64,000 bases of DNA from an uncultured Lysobacteraceae bacterium (GTDB lineage Bacteria > Pseudomonadota > Gammaproteobacteria > Xanthomonadales > Xanthomonadaceae): positions 62,001 to 126,000 of the forward strand of contig CADECF010000011.1 of the NCBI GenBank assembly GCA_902825775.1, in the 5' to 3' direction. Below, piece after piece: positions 17,740-26,546 of the stretch. Both the position numbers and the translations under genes were made by a program. Below the pieces are notes generated by a model. It saw only the letters and a program-made list of their open reading frames with translations, searched no databases and was not told the origin of the DNA. Every line of letters starts with the position of its first letter. Positions within the stretch are counted from its first letter, which is position 1.

Positions 17740-18629
17740 GCATGACCCAGCGTCGCGGCATCATCCTGGCGGGCGGGTCCGGCACGCGCCTGTATCCGCT
17801 TACGCAGTCGATCAGCAAGCAGCTGCTGCCGGTCTACGACAAGCCGATGATCTACTACCCGCTGAGCGCTCTGATGCTGGCGGGCATTCGCGAAGTGCTG
17901 ATCATCAACACGCCGCACGAGCAGGCCTTGTTCAAAGCCTTGCTCGGCGACGGTTCGCAATGGGGCATGCGCTTCGAGTACGCGGTGCAGCCGAGCCCGG
18001 ACGGCCTGGCCCAGGCTTACCTGATCGGCCGCGATTTCGTCGCCGGGCAACCGAGCTGCCTGGTGCTGGGCGACAACATCTTCCACGGCCCAGGCTTGAC
18101 CGCGCTGCTCAAGCGCGCGGACCAGCGCGACCGCGGCGCCACCGTGTTCGGCTACTGGGTGCGCGACCCGGAACGTTATGGCGTCGCCGAATTCGACGCG
18201 GCGGGCAAAGTCATGGGGCTCGAGGAAAAGCCTGCGCATCCGCGTTCCAACTACGCGGTCACCGGCTTGTATTTCTACGATGGCCGCGCCAGCGATTTCG
18301 CTTCCGCATTGAAACCGTCGGCGCGCGGCGAGCTCGAAATCACCGACCTGAACCGGCTTTACCTCGACGAGGACTCGTTGCATCTCGAGCAACTGGGCCG
18401 CGGCTACGCATGGTTGGATACGGGCACGCACCAGTCCTTGCTGGAAGCGTCCAATTACATCGAGACCATCGAAGCTCGGCAAGGCTTGCGCGTGTGCTGT
18501 CCCGAAGAGATCGCGTGGAACAACGGCTGGATCGATGCGGCGCAGTTGGAGATCCTCGCCAGGCCGTTGGCCAAGAACGGCTACGGCCAGTACCTTTTGT
18601 CGCTGGCCGACCGCGGGTTCGTGCCGTGA
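17736..18629 (+). CDS. rmlA: Glucose-1-phosphate thymidylyltransferase
   Basis: 297 residues. Makes dTDP-glucose from glucose-1-phosphate and dTTP, the first step of rhamnose activation. The nucleotide-binding signature [17 protein letters not shown] and [18 protein letters not shown] is at the N-terminus, with LGDNIFHG near residue 110 and [17 protein letters not shown] near 165-180. The chosen ATG (17736) overlaps the rmlB stop; a second ATG two codons on (17742) is also possible. The family is usually feedback-inhibited by dTDP-rhamnose. Confidence 0.96.
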   Translation: MSMTQRRGIILAGGSGTRLYPLTQSISKQLLPVYDKPMIYYPLSALMLAGIREVLIINTPHEQALFKALLGDGSQWGMRFEYAVQPSPDGLAQAYLIGRDFVAGQPSCLVLGDNIFHGPGLTALLKRADQRDRGATVFGYWVRDPERYGVAEFDAAGKVMGLEEKPAHPRSNYAVTGLYFYDGRASDFASALKPSARGELEITDLNRLYLDEDSLHLEQLGRGYAWLDTGTHQSLLEASNYIETIEARQGLRVCCPEEIAWNNGWIDAAQLEILARPLAKNGYGQYLLSLADRGFVP

Positions 18630-18642
18630 GGCACGGCGCAGC

Positions 18643-19200
18643 ATGAAGATCGTCGAGACCGATCTGCCGGGCTGCGTGGTGATCGAGCCGCAGGTGTTCG
18701 GCGACGACCGCGGCTACTTCTTCGAGTCCTTCAATCGCGACAAGCTCGCGGCGCACGGGCTGACGCCCAGCTTCGTGCAGGGCAATGTTTCCAACTCGGT
18801 GCGCGGCGTGCTGCGCGGCCTGCATTACCAATGGCCGAAGCCGCAAGGCAAATACGTATCGGTGCTGGAAGGCGAGGTGTGGGATGTCGCCGTGGACATC
18901 CGGCGCGGTTCGCCCACGTTCGGCCGATGGACGGCCGTGATGCTGAGCGCCGAGAACAAGCGTCACTTCTGGATACCGGAAGGCTTCGCGCATGGCTTCG
19001 CGGTGCTCAGCGAACGCGCCACATTCACTTATCTCTGCACCGAAACCTACGACCGCGATGCAGACGCCGGCGTCCGCTGGAACGATGCGCGCTTCGCGAT
19101 CGATTGGCCGTTGAGCGATCCGCTGCTGTCGGACAAGGACGCCCGCGCCCCGTTCCTCGACGAGGTCGCCGAAGAACGCTTGCCGGTCTACCGGCCTTGA
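18643..19200 (+). CDS. rmlC: dTDP-4-dehydrorhamnose 3,5-epimerase
   Basis: 185-residue cupin. Epimerises C3 and C5 of dTDP-4-keto-6-deoxyglucose. Conserved blocks are GDDRGYFFESF, RGVLRGLHYQ with the catalytic His, VWDVAVDIRRGSPTFG, and IPEGFAHGF. The start at 18643 is 13 bp past the rmlA stop. It is followed without a gap by rmlD, whose TTG start overlaps the rmlC stop (TTGA). Confidence 0.96.
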   Translation: MKIVETDLPGCVVIEPQVFGDDRGYFFESFNRDKLAAHGLTPSFVQGNVSNSVRGVLRGLHYQWPKPQGKYVSVLEGEVWDVAVDIRRGSPTFGRWTAVMLSAENKRHFWIPEGFAHGFAVLSERATFTYLCTETYDRDADAGVRWNDARFAIDWPLSDPLLSDKDARAPFLDEVAEERLPVYRP

Positions 19201-20099
19201 AAATATTGCTGTTCGGCGGCAACGGCCAAGTCGGCACCGAATTGCGCCGAAGCCTCGCGCCGTTGGGCGAAGTCGTGGCCACGACGCGTTCGGGCACGCT
19301 CGACGATGGCGTCGGGTGCGAGGCCGCGGACTTCGACGCGCCGGACGGCCTGCCTGGCCTGATCGAGCGTATCGCGCCCGATGTCGTGGTCAATGCCGCC
19401 GCCTATACCGCGGTCGACCGCGCCGAAGACGACGCCGAAGCCGCATTCCGCGCCAACGCCGAGGCGCCGAGCGCCATCGCTTCCGCCTGCGCCGAGCGCG
19501 GGGCTTTGATGGTGCATTACTCGACCGATTACGTTTTCGACGGCAGCGGCAAGCGCCCCTACCGCGAAGGCGATCCGACCGCGCCGCTGGGCGTTTACGG
19601 CGCCAGCAAGCTCGCCGGCGAAGATGCGGTGCGCGAAAGCGGCGCGCGCCATTTCATCTTCCGCACCGCATGGGTGTACGCCGCCCACGGCAAGAATTTC
19701 CTGCTGACGATGCTGCGGCTGGCGAAGGAGCGAGACGAGTTGCGCGTGGTCGCCGATCAGGTCGGTACGCCGACGTCGGCGTGGTTGATCGCCTACGCCA
19801 CAGAGACTGCGCTGCGTTCCCAGCGAGGCTCGGGTTTATGGCATCTCACGGCTTCCGGACAGACCAGCTGGCATGGCTTCGCCGAATCCATCGTGCGCCA
19901 ATCGCACGAGTCCGGTCTGATCGCGCGCGCGTCGAAGGTGATCCCGATCGCGACGGCCGACTATCCGACCCGCGCGGCGCGACCGGCGTATTCGGTGCTG
20001 GACAATACGGCGTTTCAGCGCGATTTCGGCATCGAACTGCCGAATTGGCATGAGGGGATGGTGCAGGTGCTGGACGAGATCGCCGGCCTGTCGCCGTAA
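19197..20099 (+). CDS. rmlD: dTDP-4-dehydrorhamnose reductase
   Basis: 300 residues. NAD(P)H-dependent last step giving dTDP-L-rhamnose. Shows GGNGQVGTEL near the N-terminus, NAAAYTAVDRAEDD, STDYVFDG, and YGASKLAGE with the Tyr/Lys pair near residue 140. No ATG lies near the correct N-terminus; the TTG at 19197 (MKILLFGGNGQVG) overlaps the rmlC TGA and gives the family's usual start, so I chose it. This completes the rmlBACD operon. A palindromic repeat follows at the convergent junction with the POT transporter. Confidence 0.94.
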   Translation: MKILLFGGNGQVGTELRRSLAPLGEVVATTRSGTLDDGVGCEAADFDAPDGLPGLIERIAPDVVVNAAAYTAVDRAEDDAEAAFRANAEAPSAIASACAERGALMVHYSTDYVFDGSGKRPYREGDPTAPLGVYGASKLAGEDAVRESGARHFIFRTAWVYAAHGKNFLLTMLRLAKERDELRVVADQVGTPTSAWLIAYATETALRSQRGSGLWHLTASGQTSWHGFAESIVRQSHESGLIARASKVIPIATADYPTRAARPAYSVLDNTAFQRDFGIELPNWHEGMVQVLDEIAGLSP

Positions 20100-20110
20100 G
20101 CGGCGCGTTC

Positions 20111-20191
20111 TTGTGGGAGCGGCTTCAGCCGCGAGCTTTTCATGTCGCAGCAGCCTCACCCGAAAAGCTCGCGGCTAAAGCCGCTCCCACG
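20111..20191. repeat. Palindromic repeat pair, TGTGGGAGCGGC type
   Basis: Ends are TTGTGGGAGCGGCTTCAGCC and GGCTAAAGCCGCTCCCAC, around a short unique spacer. Each arm folds on itself and ends with the CGCGAGCTTTT block or its complement. It lies between convergent rmlD and the POT transporter. Confidence 0.85.
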
Positions 20192-20200
20192 AAAAACAGC

Positions 20201-21928
20201 TCACTTCACGCCATGCATCATCCGCCGCAACAACGGCGCCAGCGCGAAGGCCACGACCGCGCAGCCCAAGCCGATCCACATCAGCAGTTGGAATAGGTCG
20301 GCGTATTTTGCCGCGGCCTCGGCGAAATTCAGCGACGTACCTTCGGGGATCTCGATCGAGGCCAGCTTGCCGAACTGCGCAGCCAGCGTTTCCGAATACG
20401 CGGTCGCCAGCCAGAACCCGCCCATCATCAAGCCGACCACACGTGCAACCGACAACTGAGTGACCGCGGACAAGCCGATCGGCGACAGGCACATCTCGCC
20501 GATTTCCAGCAGGAAATACGCCAACACCAGCCACCACACGCTGGCGAGCGCGCCGCCGCCGGCGCTTTGCGCCGCGGCCAGCAGCGGCAGGAAGGAGAGG
20601 CCGGCGAACAACAGGCCGATCGCGCTCTTGAACGGTTTGCTGGGATTGCGGCCGCGTTTTTCCAGCCACGGCCACAGCCAGGCGAACAGCGGCGACAGCA
20701 GCACCACGAAGAACGAACCCAGGAAGGTCAGCGAGCCGGCGGTCTGCGGCACCAGCACCACGTCGCGGAAGCAGGCGACCACCATCGCCAAGACGAACAC
20801 CCAGACCATCGCGCGCGCCAGGCCCGCATTGCCGCGATCGCTGGCGCGCAACGCGGTCACGATCAGCACGGGGCTGGCCGCCATCATGAACAGCGACCAG
20901 GGCAGGGTGCCGCTGGCGTCGCTGACCAGCGACGGAAACATGTCCTTGGTCAGCAGCCGGTCGGTGAAGGTCACCCACGAGCCGAAGCTCTGCTCGTACA
21001 AGGTGAAGAACGCGAGCACCGCGAAGATCATCGCCAGCAGCGCGATCATCTGTTGGCGTTGCACCTTGGTGCAATGGCGGATCAGGAACCACACGAACCA
21101 AGCCCCGAACGCGGCGGCGACGATGTGCATCGCGCCGCGCACCGTCCAGTTGTGCTGGATCAGCTGCCAGACGACGGCCACGCCGACGAAAGAAAGCGCG
21201 TAGATCCAAATCTCGCGCGTCAATGGCCCGACCCGTTCGCGCAATTTCGCCGGATCGCGCGGTTCGGCGTGTCCGTGCAGGTATTTCTGCCCCCAGACGA
21301 ACATCGCCAGGCCGGCGAGCATGCCGATGCCGGCGGCGCCGAAACCGTATTTCCAGCCGTAGGTTTCGCCGAGAAACGCGCACACCAGTCCGGCGAACAA
21401 TCCGCCGACGTTGATGCCGGCATAGAACAAGGTGAAGCCGGAATCGCGGCGCGGATCGTCCTGCGCATAGAGCTTGCCGACGATGGTGGATATGTTGGGC
21501 TTGAGGAAACCCACGCCCATGATGATCAGCGCCAGCGAAAGATAGAACGCCTGCAGCGCGCCTTCGTCGCGCACGATCGCGCCGTTCACCAGACGCGCCT
21601 GTTCGCCTTCGACCGCCATGCCCAAGTGGCCCAGGCACAACAGCACGCCGCCCAGCACCACGGATTTGCGCATGCCCAGCCATCGGTCGGCGACCAGGCC
21701 GCCGATCACCGGCACGGCGTAGACCAGGCCGCCGTAAGCCCCGATCAGGTCGTAGCCGGCGGCATCGCCGAAGCGGTGGTGCTTGAGCAAGTACAGCAGC
21801 AGCAACGCCTTCATCCCGTAGAACGAGAAGCGCTCCCACATTTCGGTGAAGAAGCAGACGTAGACGCCTTTCGGATGGCCCAGGAAATCCTCGCGCGCAG
21901 GGATGTCGCTATAAGTCGTGGCGGACAT
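20201..21928 (-). CDS. POT/PTR family proton-dependent peptide transporter
   Basis: 575 residues with about 12-14 transmembrane helices. The signature is clear: FFTEMWERFSFYGMKALLLL (ExxER-type motif of TM1) near residue 30, and the family block FTLFYAGINVGGLFAGLVCA near 160-180. It imports di- and tripeptides with protons. The frame runs on to 22186, but that would translate a dispersed repeat; the ATG at 21928 (MSATTYSDIPAREDFLGHPK) gives the normal start. It diverges from an OPT transporter, and an S9 peptidase is two genes away, suggesting peptide nutrition. Confidence 0.92.
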   Translation of the reverse strand: MSATTYSDIPAREDFLGHPKGVYVCFFTEMWERFSFYGMKALLLLYLLKHHRFGDAAGYDLIGAYGGLVYAVPVIGGLVADRWLGMRKSVVLGGVLLCLGHLGMAVEGEQARLVNGAIVRDEGALQAFYLSLALIIMGVGFLKPNISTIVGKLYAQDDPRRDSGFTLFYAGINVGGLFAGLVCAFLGETYGWKYGFGAAGIGMLAGLAMFVWGQKYLHGHAEPRDPAKLRERVGPLTREIWIYALSFVGVAVVWQLIQHNWTVRGAMHIVAAAFGAWFVWFLIRHCTKVQRQQMIALLAMIFAVLAFFTLYEQSFGSWVTFTDRLLTKDMFPSLVSDASGTLPWSLFMMAASPVLIVTALRASDRGNAGLARAMVWVFVLAMVVACFRDVVLVPQTAGSLTFLGSFFVVLLSPLFAWLWPWLEKRGRNPSKPFKSAIGLLFAGLSFLPLLAAAQSAGGGALASVWWLVLAYFLLEIGEMCLSPIGLSAVTQLSVARVVGLMMGGFWLATAYSETLAAQFGKLASIEIPEGTSLNFAEAAAKYADLFQLLMWIGLGCAVVAFALAPLLRRMMHGVK

Positions 21929-22007
21929 GACGGGGCCGGTTCGGGATCGGCGCGAGTATATCCGTGGGCGGAGGCGCCGGTTCCAGACGCGGGCGCATTG
22001 GCAGTGC

Positions 22008-22198
22008 TTCCCCCTTCGAAAAAGGGGGATTGAGGGGGCGAAGGCAGCCGCTTGCGAGCCGAGGCTTGCGACTGACTGAGCGCCTTCGCGTAAGCGAAGG
22101 CGGGGAATCGCGTAGCGATTTGCTCTTGATTGGCCTGCTTTCAAAAACAAGCCAAAAGCAAATCCCCCTGTGTCCCCCTTTTTCAAAGGGGGAAAAGC
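22008..22198. repeat. Long dispersed inverted repeat, CCCCCTT...AAGGGGG type
   Basis: Starts CTTCCCCCTTCGAAAAAGGG and ends CCCCCTTTTTCAAAGGGGG, with internal blocks GCCTTCGCGTAAGCGAAGGC and GAATCGCGTAGCGATT. It occupies most of the 339 bp divergent gap 21929-22267. It is the only divergent junction in the window with such a repeat. No gene is seen in the gap. Confidence 0.75.
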
Positions 22199-22267
22199 AG
22201 TCCGGCGCTGGACTTGCCGGCACCTTAGGCTTTAGCGTGTCGGGCTTCCGTGGAACAGGGATACCCG

Positions 22268-24232
22268 ATGAATACGCCTGCGCCTGGCACTCCGCAGCTC
22301 ACTTTCCGCGCCGTGATACTGGCGATCATCCTGGCGGTGGTCCTGTCTGCGGCTAACGCCTATCTGGGCCTGTTCGCGGGCCTGACCATCGCGACGGCGA
22401 TCCCGGCCGCGGTGGTGTCGATGGGCGTGCTGCGCCTGCTGGGCGGCGGCACCATCCTTGAGAACAACATCGTCCAGACCGGCGCATCGGCCGGTTCGTC
22501 GATCGCGGCCGGCGTGATCTTCACGATTCCGGCGCTGATCATCCTCGGCTACTGGCAGGACTTCCGCTATTCCTGGGTACTGGCCATCGCCGGCCTGGGC
22601 GGCCTGCTCGGCGTGCTGTTTTCGGTGCCGCTGCGGCGCAGCATGATCGTCGAGGAGCCGCTGGCCTTCCCGGAAGGCAAGGCCGCGGCCGAAGTGCTGA
22701 AGGCCGGCGAGAATCCGGGTCCCGGCCTGAAAATACTCGGTCTGGCCAGCGCGGTCGGCGCCATCGTCAAGCTGGCGGCGGAGAGCGGCTTGCGGATGAT
22801 CCCGGACGCCGCGACGGGCGCGGGCTTCTTCGGCAAATTCCTCGGTTACATGGGCACCGGCCTGTCGCCGGCGCTGCTGGGCGTGGGCTATATCGTCGGC
22901 CTGAACGTCGGCATCGTCGTCGTGTCGGGTTCGATCCTCTCTTACAACATCGCCATTCCGATCTATTACGCCTTCTTCCAGCACGCCGATCCGGCGCTGG
23001 CGGCCCAACTCGTCGGCCAGAGCGCCGCCGACGCCGCGCAAATCATCCGCGCCGAGAAAGTTCGCTATCTGGGCGTGGGCATGATGCTGGTCGGCGGTTT
23101 GTGGACGCTGTTCTCGCTGCGCAAATCGCTGCTGTCCGGCGTCAAGAGCGGCTTCGCCGCCGCGCGCAAGGGCAGCGGCGAGATGGTGGCCGAGACCGAA
23201 CGCGATCTGCCGATGAAGTGGATGCTGGTCGCGCTGGTGCTGTTCACGTTGCCGCTGCTCGGGTTGTACCAGGCCATCGTCGGCCAATGGCTGGTCAGCA
23301 TTCCGATGACGATCATCATGATCGTCGCAGGCTTCCTGTTCGTATCGGTCTCGGCCTATCTGGCCGGTCTGGTCGGTTCGTCGAACAATCCGGTATCGGG
23401 CATCACCATCGCCACTATCCTGTTCGCATCCGTCGTGCTGATGCTGCTGCTGGGCAGCGATTCGAAAATCGGCGCGGTCGCCGCGATCATGATCGGCGCC
23501 GTGGTGTGCTGCGCGGCGGCGGTCGGCGGCGACAATCTGCAGGATCTCAAAGCCGGTTACATAGTGGGTGCGACACCTTGGAAGCAGCAGCTGATGCTCG
23601 GCATCGGCGCTTTCTCCTGCGCGCTGATCATGGCGCCGGTGCTGAACCTGCTGGCGACCGCTTACGGCATCGGCCCGTCCACTCCCGAGCATCCGCAATC
23701 CTTGAATGCGCCGCAGGCCACGTTGATGGCATCGGTCGCCCAAGGCATGTTCGGTGGCCATTTGCCGTGGGACATGATCGCCATCGGCGGTTTGATCGGC
23801 GTCGCGGTGATCGCGCTCGACGGATGGCTGAAGTCGCGCAACTCCAATTTCCGCGTGCCGGTGCTGGCTGCGGCGATCGGCGTGTACCTGCCGCTGGAGC
23901 TGATGGTGCCGATCTTCCTGGGCGGCCTGCTGGCTCACTTCGTCGAACGCAAGCACAAGGTGCACCCGCACGACGAAGCCGAGCGCGATCGCATCCACCG
24001 TCCCGGCATGCTGTTCTCGGCCGGCCTGATCACTGGCGAGGCGTTGATGGGCATCGGCATCGCCGTGCCGATCGTGCTGTCCGGACGCGGCGACGTGCTG
24101 GCGCTGCCTGAAGCCTGGCATTTCGGCCAGATCGTCGGCCTGGTCGTGCTCGCCTTCGTCGGTTGGCTGCTGTACCGCAGCGCCACCAAGGTCGATACGA
24201 CCGCGGCGCCTATCGAGTCGGGTCCGAAATAG
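22268..24232 (+). CDS. OPT family oligopeptide transporter
   Basis: 654 residues, polytopic, about 14-16 hydrophobic segments. Family marks include the conserved N-terminal half (ILAVVLSAANAYLGLFAGLT), NNIVQTGASAGSSIAAG, and GGDNLQDLKAGYIVGATPWK near residue 425. Bacterial members of this clan are thought to import small peptides or related compounds; the substrate here is not shown. I chose the ATG at 22268 (AGGG 7 bp upstream) over a GTG at 22250. It diverges from the POT transporter and is followed by a secreted S9 peptidase. Confidence 0.9.
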   Translation: MNTPAPGTPQLTFRAVILAIILAVVLSAANAYLGLFAGLTIATAIPAAVVSMGVLRLLGGGTILENNIVQTGASAGSSIAAGVIFTIPALIILGYWQDFRYSWVLAIAGLGGLLGVLFSVPLRRSMIVEEPLAFPEGKAAAEVLKAGENPGPGLKILGLASAVGAIVKLAAESGLRMIPDAATGAGFFGKFLGYMGTGLSPALLGVGYIVGLNVGIVVVSGSILSYNIAIPIYYAFFQHADPALAAQLVGQSAADAAQIIRAEKVRYLGVGMMLVGGLWTLFSLRKSLLSGVKSGFAAARKGSGEMVAETERDLPMKWMLVALVLFTLPLLGLYQAIVGQWLVSIPMTIIMIVAGFLFVSVSAYLAGLVGSSNNPVSGITIATILFASVVLMLLLGSDSKIGAVAAIMIGAVVCCAAAVGGDNLQDLKAGYIVGATPWKQQLMLGIGAFSCALIMAPVLNLLATAYGIGPSTPEHPQSLNAPQATLMASVAQGMFGGHLPWDMIAIGGLIGVAVIALDGWLKSRNSNFRVPVLAAAIGVYLPLELMVPIFLGGLLAHFVERKHKVHPHDEAERDRIHRPGMLFSAGLITGEALMGIGIAVPIVLSGRGDVLALPEAWHFGQIVGLVVLAFVGWLLYRSATKVDTTAAPIESGPK

Positions 24233-24256
24233 GACTCTCAAAATTCTGGGAGAGCC

Positions 24257-24360
24257 GTAGCCCGGGTGGAGCGAAGCGATACCCGGGGGGCGCCATCGAT
24301 GAGCGATGGAAAAAGCCCCGGGTATCCCCCGGATCAAGTCCGGGGTCAACCCGGGCTACA
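24257..24360. repeat. Palindromic repeat, GTAGCCCGGGT type
   Basis: Begins GTAGCCCGGGTGGAGCGAAG and ends CAACCCGGGCTACA, with internal CCCCGGGTATCCCCCGG. It lies between the codirectional OPT and S9 genes. A sister element with the same ends lies at 55300-55375. Confidence 0.8.
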
Positions 24361-24412
24361 GCCTTCCGCAAAAGCATTCATCCATCGGTTCAATGCATCG
24401 TTTGGAGTCGCC

Positions 24413-26479
24413 ATGAAGTTACGCCACGCCATCCTTCCGTTCGCTCTCATGCTGGCCGTACCGACGCTCGCCGTCGCCGCACGCGGCTTCGAAGTCCGCG
24501 ACATGGTCAAACTCGATCGCTATTCGTCGCCGACGCTGTCGCCGGACGGCCGCAAGCTGGTGTTCGCCAAGCGCGTGCTCGACGACAAGAGCAAAGCCAG
24601 CACTTCGCTGTGGATCGAAGACCTGTTCGCGCGCGATGCCGCGCCGCCGGTGCGCTTCACGCCGGAAGGCTGGAACGTCAATTCGCCGTCGTTCTCGCCG
24701 GATGGGAAAACGGTTTACTTCCTCAGCGGCAAATCCGGCAGCTCGCAGCTGTACGCGATGCCCACGGCCGGCGGCGCGCCGAAACAGGTCACCGCGTTCG
24801 CGCTCGACGTCGACGGCTACAAGTTGTCGCCCGATGGCAAGCGCATAGCGATCGCCGCCGGTACGTTCGCGGACTGTAAATCCGATTTCTCGTGCACCAA
24901 GAAAAAACTCGACGACGAAGGCGCCAAGAAGAGCACCGGCAAGGTGTTCGACCGCATGTTCATCCGCCACTGGGATGCATGGAACGACGGTCGTCTGAAT
25001 CGCGTTTTCATCGCCGACCTGCCGTCCGGCAAGGCGAAAGCCGCTGCGAGCGCCGGGTTGGTCGGCGCCGATGTGCTCGGCGACGTGCCCTCGAAGCCGT
25101 TCGGCGACACCAGCGAGTTCGCCTGGTCGCCCGATGGCGAATCGCTGGTGCTGAGCGCCCGCAAAGCCGACCGCACCGAACCGTGGTCGACCAACTTCGA
25201 TCTGTACCTCGTTTCCGCCGACGGTAGCGGCGCGGCCAAGAATCTCACCGCCAACAATCCCGCCTGGGATACCGGCCCGGTGTTCAGCGACGACGGCAAC
25301 ACGCTCTATTACCGCGCGATGAAACGCCCCGGTTTCGAAGCCGATCGTTTCGCGCTGATGGCGATGGATCTGTCGACCGGCGCGACGCGCGAAATCGCGC
25401 CCAAGTGGGATCGTTCCGCCGACGGCATCAACTTGTCGAAGGACGGCAAGACGATCTACACCACCGCGCAGGATCTGGGCGAGCATCCGCTGTTCGCGGT
25501 CGACATCGCCAGCGGCGCGCCGACCAAACTGGTCGGCGACGGTTCGATTTCGTCGTTCGAAATCGCCGGCCCGACGCTGGCTTTCGCGCGCAACAGCATG
25601 AAGAGCGGCGACCAGTTGTTCGCAGCGGCGCCGGACGGCAGCGCGCAGCGCGCGATCACGCCCAGCGCGGGCGAAATGGCGAAAGACGCGACGTTCGGCG
25701 ATTTCGAGCAGTTCGACTTCAAGGGTTGGAACGGCGACACGGTCTACGGCTACGTGGTCAAGCCGTGGAATTACGAAGCCGGCAAGAAATATCCGGTCGC
25801 TTTCCTGATCCATGGCGGCCCGCAGGGCAGCTTCGGCAACGGCTGGAGCTATCGCTGGAATCCGCAGACCTACGCGGGCCAGGGCTATGCAGTGGTGATG
25901 ATCGATTTCCACGGCTCCACCGGCTATGGTCAGGCCTTCACCGATGCGATCAGCCAGCATTGGGGAGACCGCCCGCTCGAAGACCTGCAGAAAGGCTGGG
26001 CGGCGGCGCAGAAGAAATACGATTTCCTCGACGGCGGCAAGGCCTGCGCGCTCGGCGCCAGCTACGGCGGCTTCATGGTGAATTGGATCGCCGGCAACTG
26101 GAACCAGCCTTGGAAGTGCCTGGTCAGCCACGATGGCGTGTTCGACAACCGCGCGATGGGTTACGCCACCGAAGAACTGTGGTTCAGCGAGTGGGAAAAC
26201 GGCGGCACCGTGTTCGACAATCCGAAGGGCTACGAGAAGTTCAATCCGGTCAACCACGTCGCCAAGTTCCGCGTGCCGATGCTGGTGATCCACGGCCAGC
26301 AGGATTTCCGCATTCCCGTAGAGCAGGGCATCGCGCTGTTCCACGCGTTGCAGCGCAAGGGCGTGAAGTCCGAGTTCCTGTACTTCCCGGACGAGAACCA
26401 TTGGGTGCTGAAGCCGAACAACAGCATCCAGTGGCACGACACGGTCAACGGCTGGTTGAAGCAGCACATCGGCCAGTGA
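24413..26479 (+). CDS. Secreted S9 family prolyl-oligopeptidase-type serine peptidase
   Basis: 688 residues from the ATG at 24413 (GGAG at 24404; signal peptide MKLRHAILPFALMLAVPTLA VA). Residues about 30-420 form a beta-propeller with repeated LSPDGRKL/FSPDGKTVYF-type blades. Residues about 440-688 are the alpha/beta hydrolase: GASYGGFM with nucleophile S550, HGQQDFR with D631, and DENHWVL with H663. The triad is complete. It probably releases dipeptides or acylated residues from peptides in the periplasm, feeding the two transporters upstream; that link is inferred. A longer frame from 24266 reads through a repeat and is rejected. A strong terminator follows. Confidence 0.93.
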   Translation: MKLRHAILPFALMLAVPTLAVAARGFEVRDMVKLDRYSSPTLSPDGRKLVFAKRVLDDKSKASTSLWIEDLFARDAAPPVRFTPEGWNVNSPSFSPDGKTVYFLSGKSGSSQLYAMPTAGGAPKQVTAFALDVDGYKLSPDGKRIAIAAGTFADCKSDFSCTKKKLDDEGAKKSTGKVFDRMFIRHWDAWNDGRLNRVFIADLPSGKAKAAASAGLVGADVLGDVPSKPFGDTSEFAWSPDGESLVLSARKADRTEPWSTNFDLYLVSADGSGAAKNLTANNPAWDTGPVFSDDGNTLYYRAMKRPGFEADRFALMAMDLSTGATREIAPKWDRSADGINLSKDGKTIYTTAQDLGEHPLFAVDIASGAPTKLVGDGSISSFEIAGPTLAFARNSMKSGDQLFAAAPDGSAQRAITPSAGEMAKDATFGDFEQFDFKGWNGDTVYGYVVKPWNYEAGKKYPVAFLIHGGPQGSFGNGWSYRWNPQTYAGQGYAVVMIDFHGSTGYGQAFTDAISQHWGDRPLEDLQKGWAAAQKKYDFLDGGKACALGASYGGFMVNWIAGNWNQPWKCLVSHDGVFDNRAMGYATEELWFSEWENGGTVFDNPKGYEKFNPVNHVAKFRVPMLVIHGQQDFRIPVEQGIALFHALQRKGVKSEFLYFPDENHWVLKPNNSIQWHDTVNGWLKQHIGQ

Positions 26480-26493
26480 TCGAGCCGGAAAAG

Positions 26494-26524
26494 CGCGCCG
26501 CAGCGATGCGGCGCGTTTCTTTTT
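26494..26524 (+). terminator. Intrinsic terminator after the S9 peptidase gene
   Basis: Perfect 9 bp stem CGCGCCGCA / TGCGGCGCG with a GCGA tetraloop, then TTTCTTTTT. It starts 14 bp after the stop codon. Confidence 0.88.
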
Positions 26525-26546
26525 GCAACCAGGGATCGTCCAGCGC

